Source of the DNA: Paraburkholderia sp. BL10I2N1
GTDB lineage: Bacteria; Pseudomonadota; Gammaproteobacteria; Burkholderiales; Burkholderiaceae
Length of the DNA: 64,000 bases
Direction: 5' to 3'
Assembly: GCF_004361815.1 (NCBI RefSeq)
Contig: NZ_SNWA01000002.1
Coordinates: 62,001 to 126,000 of the forward strand
Made by a program: the position numbers and the translations under genes
Notes under the pieces: model-generated
Seen by the model: only the letters and a program-made list of their open reading frames with translations
Told to the model about the DNA's origin: nothing
The model's database searches: none
In this document: one piece after another, positions 60,080-64,000 of the stretch
How positions within the stretch are numbered: the stretch's first letter is position 1
Layout: each line of letters starts with the position of its first letter

Positions 60080-62869
60080 ATGGCTAGCGAATTCCCCGTT
60101 ACCCGCCGGACTTTCCTGAAGGTCGTGGGTGGTGGTGTCGTCACCGTCTCGGTGAGCACCATTCCAGCCTTAATGGGCGGATGTGCAACGCACCCGCCGG
60201 AAGGCCAGTCAATTCCAAAACTCGTCGCCGGCCCCGGGCCGGAAACCGAAGGGCCGAATGTGACGCCCGACTGGGCACCAGAACCGGGAAAAGCGCGCTG
60301 GCGTATCGACGGCGTACGCAAGGTAACCGGGTCCAAGATCTACGCGCGCGACTTTAAGGCGAGCGATGTCGATGGATGGCCAAAGCACGAAAACTGGCTA
60401 TACGCGCTCCGCTGCAATCGCGTCGATCAAATAGTCGAGGGCTTCGACCTGAGCGTTTTGCCTCGACGACTTCAGCCGATCGCTGTAGTCACTAACGATA
60501 CTCTGACGCACAATAACATCCCGACCGCCCAGCAACCGGATCCAGAAGCTAACAAGGATATCTACCTGTTTGCGCAAACTGGACATGCGGCAGGTTGCTA
60601 TGGTCAACCCGTAGCGCTGCTTATCTTCGAGAATTTCGATACTTATCGTCAAGCGCGAAAGTTGCTCGATTTTAGCGATGAGGCCATTCGCTACGGCGAA
60701 AAAGTTCCTGGAAAAGAGGCCGCCTCAGCCTCCTTCAAGATTTCGAAAATCTACGTTCGCAACGATGAAAAATCATTCTGGAATACCGACATGGAAGTGG
60801 ACGCGCGAGGCAATCCGACCCAGGAGTTCAGACAGAAATGTATTGCCGAACGCGAGAGAATCCGCAAACTTGTAGCGCAAAAAGTCAAGAACAAGGATTG
60901 GCGCGAGTTCGGCACCGCAAACGGACCCACCTTCCGGACACCGGCAATGGATCCGGCTTTCATGGAACCGGAGGCAGGACTTGCCTGGTACGAGCCGCAC
61001 ACAGCGTTGCTACAACTCGTGCTTGGAACACAGTCACCGCGCGATGACGGGACTACAGCGATCAACCTGTTCAAAAATAGCGACGTCGACTTGAAGCATG
61101 TCCGTGTCATTGCGTGTTACCCCGGCGGTGGATTCGGCGGTCGCGATAAGTCCTATTTCCCGATGTACCTCGCGTTGGCGGCCCCCTTTGCTAAAGGCCC
61201 ATTGCGTTGGCAACTATCGCGCTATGAACAGTTCCAGGCCGGCTTAAAGCGCTCAGAAACGGAATTCGTGGAGTCGATCTGGTTCGACCACCACGGGAAG
61301 ATTCAGGCGCTCGACAGCCAGTTTCTTCTGAATGCCGGGGGCAAGCAGAATCTCACGCCCGCTGTCGGCGACCTTGCCGCAATGAGTGCGATGAGTTGCT
61401 ATGACATCCCCCGTGCGTGCGCGGAAGCTGCCACGTCCTATACGCCCGAGGTATTCGGAGGTTCGCAACGCGGCTTCGGCGGACCACAAGCCTTCATGGC
61501 TATCGAGACCTTGATGGACGAGGCCGCGCACGCTCTGAAAAAATCTCCCTTTGATATTCGTCGCGCCAATCTGCTTGCCATGTCCCATGGCAGGACCATA
61601 ACAGGAGGGAAGATTCTCTTCGATCTGCAACTGAACGAACTCCTGAACCGGCTCGAGTCTCATTCCTTATGGCTGGACAGGGAGAGCACGCGCGCCGAAA
61701 GATGGACGCACAGGCTGCGATATGGTGTCGGGCTCGCCATGTCCAATCAGGCCTACGGTACGGGTAAAGACGGTGTCTTCGCGATGGTGGAGATCCAGCA
61801 AAACGGGAGGCTGCGCGTGCTGACGCACTACACCGACATGGGCAATGGTGCGGCAACCGCACTCGGCCTCGCGCCTGCCAAACATCTCGGCCAGAACGCG
61901 CAACAGATCGACATGAGCGAAGTCAACGCGTTTGTGTCGATCAAGGATTTCGATGCTGGCCTGCTCGGCACGTGGAACCCCAAGGATGATCGGGGTAAGG
62001 GGCTATCTGGACCCTTTGGTTCATCGAGTGCGTGCCTCGGGGCATTTCATCATTTTCAGGCCGTCGACCGTGCCGCAATGGCATTGATGATGCATAGCGT
62101 GCTGCCGGCAGCACGCCTGCTTTGGCGCGATCAGCGGATCCAGCGCCGGGACGTCAAATGGGTCAATGGAATGCTGACCACCGCAGGACACTCCTCGCTC
62201 GGCTGGACTGTACTGCTCGACCAGATCAACCGGATGCAGTCGCCTACCGTGGCCGCGGTCCACGTCACTTATGCGGGTGGGTTCTGGAAAAGCACCTACC
62301 CCTTCAATTCCGAAGACGTCGAAATGGATTGTGACTTCATAGCGATGGGCGCGAGCGTGAACAGCCTGGAAGCCTTGCCGCATGGAAAACTGATCCCCCC
62401 TGTCGACGTCGTCGGATATGGCCGGACCAACTACGCGCCTGCTGCGGCGCTCGTCGCCGTATCGGTTGTGCCCGATAGCGGACACGTCAAAGTCGAGCGT
62501 GTTGTTACCGCCCTGAGCGCTGGTCGTCTGATATGCCCTGAGATTGTCGAAGGCCAGTCGCAGGGTGCGGTCGCGATGGCAATGGGCAACGTGCTCAGCG
62601 AGTCCTGTCCGCTCGGACCTGACGGCCCCGGAAATGGCAGGTGGAACTTCGACCGGTATCTGATAACGCGAATGAGCGATATACCCGTGCAGGAGTTGAT
62701 CACCTTGCCGCCGCCTGCCGACAATTCCCGGGAGTGCGCTCGCGGAATCGGAGAGGCGGTCATGTGCCCTATCGCGCCGGCACTGATCAATGCTCTGGCG
62801 ATGGCGACCGGCCAACGTTTCCGCAAGACGCCCGTTACGCCTGACATCATCCGGGAGGCGCTAAAGTGA
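60080..62869 (+). CDS. Molybdopterin-binding (xanthine dehydrogenase family) large subunit, Tat-exported
   Basis: 929 residues. The N-terminus is a twin-arginine signal (VTRRTFLKVVGGGVVTVS) with a following Cys. The body matches the aldehyde oxidase/xanthine dehydrogenase Mo-binding domains: CYPGGGFGGRDKSYFP near residue 350, VFGGSQRGFGGPQAFMAIET near 460, and GIGEAVMCPIAPALINAL with the catalytic Glu near the C-terminus. Such periplasmic enzymes (isoquinoline 1-oxidoreductase / IorB and aldehyde dehydrogenase type) hydroxylate aldehydes or N-heterocycles. The start at 60080 is chosen because it puts RR at residues 8-9. First gene of an operon; its stop overlaps the next start by four bases. 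Confidence 0.88.
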   Translation: MASEFPVTRRTFLKVVGGGVVTVSVSTIPALMGGCATHPPEGQSIPKLVAGPGPETEGPNVTPDWAPEPGKARWRIDGVRKVTGSKIYARDFKASDVDGWPKHENWLYALRCNRVDQIVEGFDLSVLPRRLQPIAVVTNDTLTHNNIPTAQQPDPEANKDIYLFAQTGHAAGCYGQPVALLIFENFDTYRQARKLLDFSDEAIRYGEKVPGKEAASASFKISKIYVRNDEKSFWNTDMEVDARGNPTQEFRQKCIAERERIRKLVAQKVKNKDWREFGTANGPTFRTPAMDPAFMEPEAGLAWYEPHTALLQLVLGTQSPRDDGTTAINLFKNSDVDLKHVRVIACYPGGGFGGRDKSYFPMYLALAAPFAKGPLRWQLSRYEQFQAGLKRSETEFVESIWFDHHGKIQALDSQFLLNAGGKQNLTPAVGDLAAMSAMSCYDIPRACAEAATSYTPEVFGGSQRGFGGPQAFMAIETLMDEAAHALKKSPFDIRRANLLAMSHGRTITGGKILFDLQLNELLNRLESHSLWLDRESTRAERWTHRLRYGVGLAMSNQAYGTGKDGVFAMVEIQQNGRLRVLTHYTDMGNGAATALGLAPAKHLGQNAQQIDMSEVNAFVSIKDFDAGLLGTWNPKDDRGKGLSGPFGSSSACLGAFHHFQAVDRAAMALMMHSVLPAARLLWRDQRIQRRDVKWVNGMLTTAGHSSLGWTVLLDQINRMQSPTVAAVHVTYAGGFWKSTYPFNSEDVEMDCDFIAMGASVNSLEALPHGKLIPPVDVVGYGRTNYAPAAALVAVSVVPDSGHVKVERVVTALSAGRLICPEIVEGQSQGAVAMAMGNVLSESCPLGPDGPGNGRWNFDRYLITRMSDIPVQELITLPPPADNSRECARGIGEAVMCPIAPALINALAMATGQRFRKTPVTPDIIREALK

Positions 62870-63387
62870 GCGGCACCGACCTGATAATCCACGTCAATGG
62901 AAAATCGGTGACGGTTCCTGCGGTCGATGCCGACATGAACCTCGCCGAATTCCTTCACGAGCGCCTGGACCTGACGGGCACCAAGGTGTGCTGCGGCATC
63001 GGCGTTTGCCGCGCCTGCACGGTAGGCCTGCGCAACCGGCCGAAAGCGTTGATGGAGAAAACCCTCGCATGCACAACCACAGTCAGCGCCATCGCGAATC
63101 AGTACGTCTACACCGTTGAGGGCCTCGCGGAAGGGAGCAGGCTCTCGCCGCTACAGCAAAGCTTTCTCGAATCGTTTGCCTTTCAATGTGGCTACTGCAC
63201 ACCCGGTTTCCTGATGGCGGCCACGGCCATGCTCGATCATCTGAAGGAGTATCGCATTGGCCCCGAGCAACTCGAAGCGACGATCCAGACATGGATGGGT
63301 GGAAACCTTTGCCGTTGCACAGGCTATGTCAAATATCTTGAAGCGATCCGCAAAGTCGCACGGGCGCAGATCAAAGGCGGATCCTGA
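62866..63387 (+). CDS. 2Fe-2S iron-sulfur subunit of a molybdenum hydroxylase
   Basis: 173 residues with two [2Fe-2S] domains: plant-type cluster cysteines at C43, C48, C51 and C69 (CCGIGVCRACTV), and the four-helix [2Fe-2S]-II cluster at C108, C111, C149 and C151 (FQCGYCTPGF, LCRCTGY). It passes electrons from the Mo site to the next carrier. It has no signal and is exported with the Tat-tagged large subunit. GTG start (62866) overlaps the large-subunit stop. Order large-small-cytochrome is usual for periplasmic hydroxylases. Confidence 0.88.
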   Translation: MSGTDLIIHVNGKSVTVPAVDADMNLAEFLHERLDLTGTKVCCGIGVCRACTVGLRNRPKALMEKTLACTTTVSAIANQYVYTVEGLAEGSRLSPLQQSFLESFAFQCGYCTPGFLMAATAMLDHLKEYRIGPEQLEATIQTWMGGNLCRCTGYVKYLEAIRKVARAQIKGGS

Positions 63388-63389
63388 AG

Positions 63390-64000
63390 ATGAAGGTCCT
63401 GCTCAGGCTGTTCGCCCTATACCTGATCATGTGCAACGCTGTTTTCGCCGACCGGCGTGAACAGACGTTGCTTGAATATGGTGCGCAGTGCGCCAGAGAG
63501 ATCGGGGAAATACCGCCTTTCGACTGCAATAGCGGCACGAACATACCCATCACAATCGACGGGAAACCGCCTCGCCAGGATGAGTCACCAAAACGGTGTG
63601 ACAGGCCGTCTCTGCTTCACCCCTATCAAGATTGGCCCGGGCAGTGCATCCCGTACTCCAGGATACGGAATCTGTCGCGAGGCAATACGCAGATATCGGC
63701 TTATTGTCGCCAGGAGAAGCTACGCAAAGACCCAACGCCCAACTTTGACGAAGTGGATATCGTGCTGCATCACGCGGGCAATGGGAAGACCTGCTGGTTT
63801 CAGTCCCAGTCGAAGAGGCCCGGAGCGGATGGTATCGATGCCTCGCGTGTGCCGCCGCCCAACGAAAAGACGCCTCCGCGCGGTCGTGTGTCGGCTGTCG
63901 AATTCTGGAAGACACCAGCCCAAACCGCAAAGCAGAACTGTATGTCTTGCCATGATGCAGGACCGTACATCTTCAGTCCATATATCGGCCAGGTCTGGGA
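63390..64000 (+). CDS. Cytochrome c subunit of the molybdenum hydroxylase, 5' part
   Basis: A frame starts at ATG 63390, three bases after the 2Fe-2S gene, and is open to the window end (about 203 codons visible, no stop). It begins with a signal peptide (MKVLLRLFALYLIMCNAVFA) and carries a haem-binding CMSCH at 63939-63953. This is presumably the cytochrome that accepts electrons from the hydroxylase and hands them to the respiratory chain; fused c-type domains may follow beyond the edge. A long segment without haem motifs (63500-63930) precedes the CXXCH. Confidence 0.75.
   Translation, partial: MKVLLRLFALYLIMCNAVFADRREQTLLEYGAQCAREIGEIPPFDCNSGTNIPITIDGKPPRQDESPKRCDRPSLLHPYQDWPGQCIPYSRIRNLSRGNTQISAYCRQEKLRKDPTPNFDEVDIVLHHAGNGKTCWFQSQSKRPGADGIDASRVPPPNEKTPPRGRVSAVEFWKTPAQTAKQNCMSCHDAGPYIFSPYIGQVW

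Noticed and set aside
1..64000. tRNA, rRNA, riboswitch or replication origin
   Set aside because: No cloverleaf-like or rRNA-like stretch, known riboswitch core or iteron set was recognised by eye; a covariance-model scan would be decisive.

Overview
The window looks like a chromosomal segment of a Burkholderiaceae bacterium, most like Paraburkholderia, Caballeronia or Burkholderia. GC content is high throughout. Gene content is typical of that family: PhaB and phasins, many universal stress proteins, a Pr6Pr membrane protein, DUF3300/DUF2950 exported proteins, a class D beta-lactamase. The genus is an inference from gene content only. I see no rRNA, tRNA or CRISPR array.

Layout. 1-9.8 kb: 3' part of a class A penicillin-binding protein, a type II asparaginase carrying a five-copy 9-bp repeat, then a FadR-type GntR regulator facing an operon of serine-glyoxylate-type aminotransferase, MFS anion symporter and a large FAD/Fe-S 2-hydroxyacid dehydrogenase. 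Two near-identical palindromes flank the regulator-operon gap. 9.8-14.7 kb: Pr6Pr membrane protein, PEBP-family protein, a truncated universal stress protein, an ACT-domain protein and acetyl-CoA synthetase. 15.1-19.5 kb: one very large TIR - STAND NTPase - transmembrane - 16 x WD40 gene, a likely immune or conflict protein. 20-31.5 kb: exported DUF3300/DUF2950/SgcJ operon, aldo-keto reductase, a DUF4410 lipoprotein, TerC, rubredoxin, ferredoxin-NADP reductase, MarR regulator and a quinone oxidoreductase, with many gene stumps between them. 31.5-36 kb: dual-GAF GGDEF-EAL protein, a small conserved protein and a LysR regulator.

36-50 kb resembles the low-oxygen-activated (lxa) locus known from Burkholderia cenocepacia: universal stress proteins, an HPF/RaiA-like protein, a small cytochrome c, phasins, acetoacetyl-CoA reductase, SDRs, a Sir2-type protein and a fabI relic. 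I find six FNR/Anr-type boxes (TTGAT-N4-GTCAA or TTGAC-N4-ATCAA) between 36.0 and 40.9 kb. Several sit about 41 bp from a predicted start site, so the block is probably an oxygen-controlled persistence and polyhydroxyalkanoate regulon. It is eroding: one tandem usp has an amber codon, fabI is broken, and alcohol dehydrogenase survives only as pieces.

50-64 kb: OXA-type beta-lactamase, IS110 and IS66 relics, an exported amidohydrolase, a frameshifted N-acetylmuramidase, an orphan LexA box, an MltF-like lytic transglycosylase, an AT-richer stretch with an orphan gene, and a molybdenum hydroxylase operon (large subunit, 2Fe-2S subunit, cytochrome c) that runs off the right edge.

The most striking features are the TIR-STAND-WD40 protein with nearly identical blades, the FNR-box cluster, an in-frame HPF-Usp fusion, and the unusual number (about twenty) of abruptly truncated genes.
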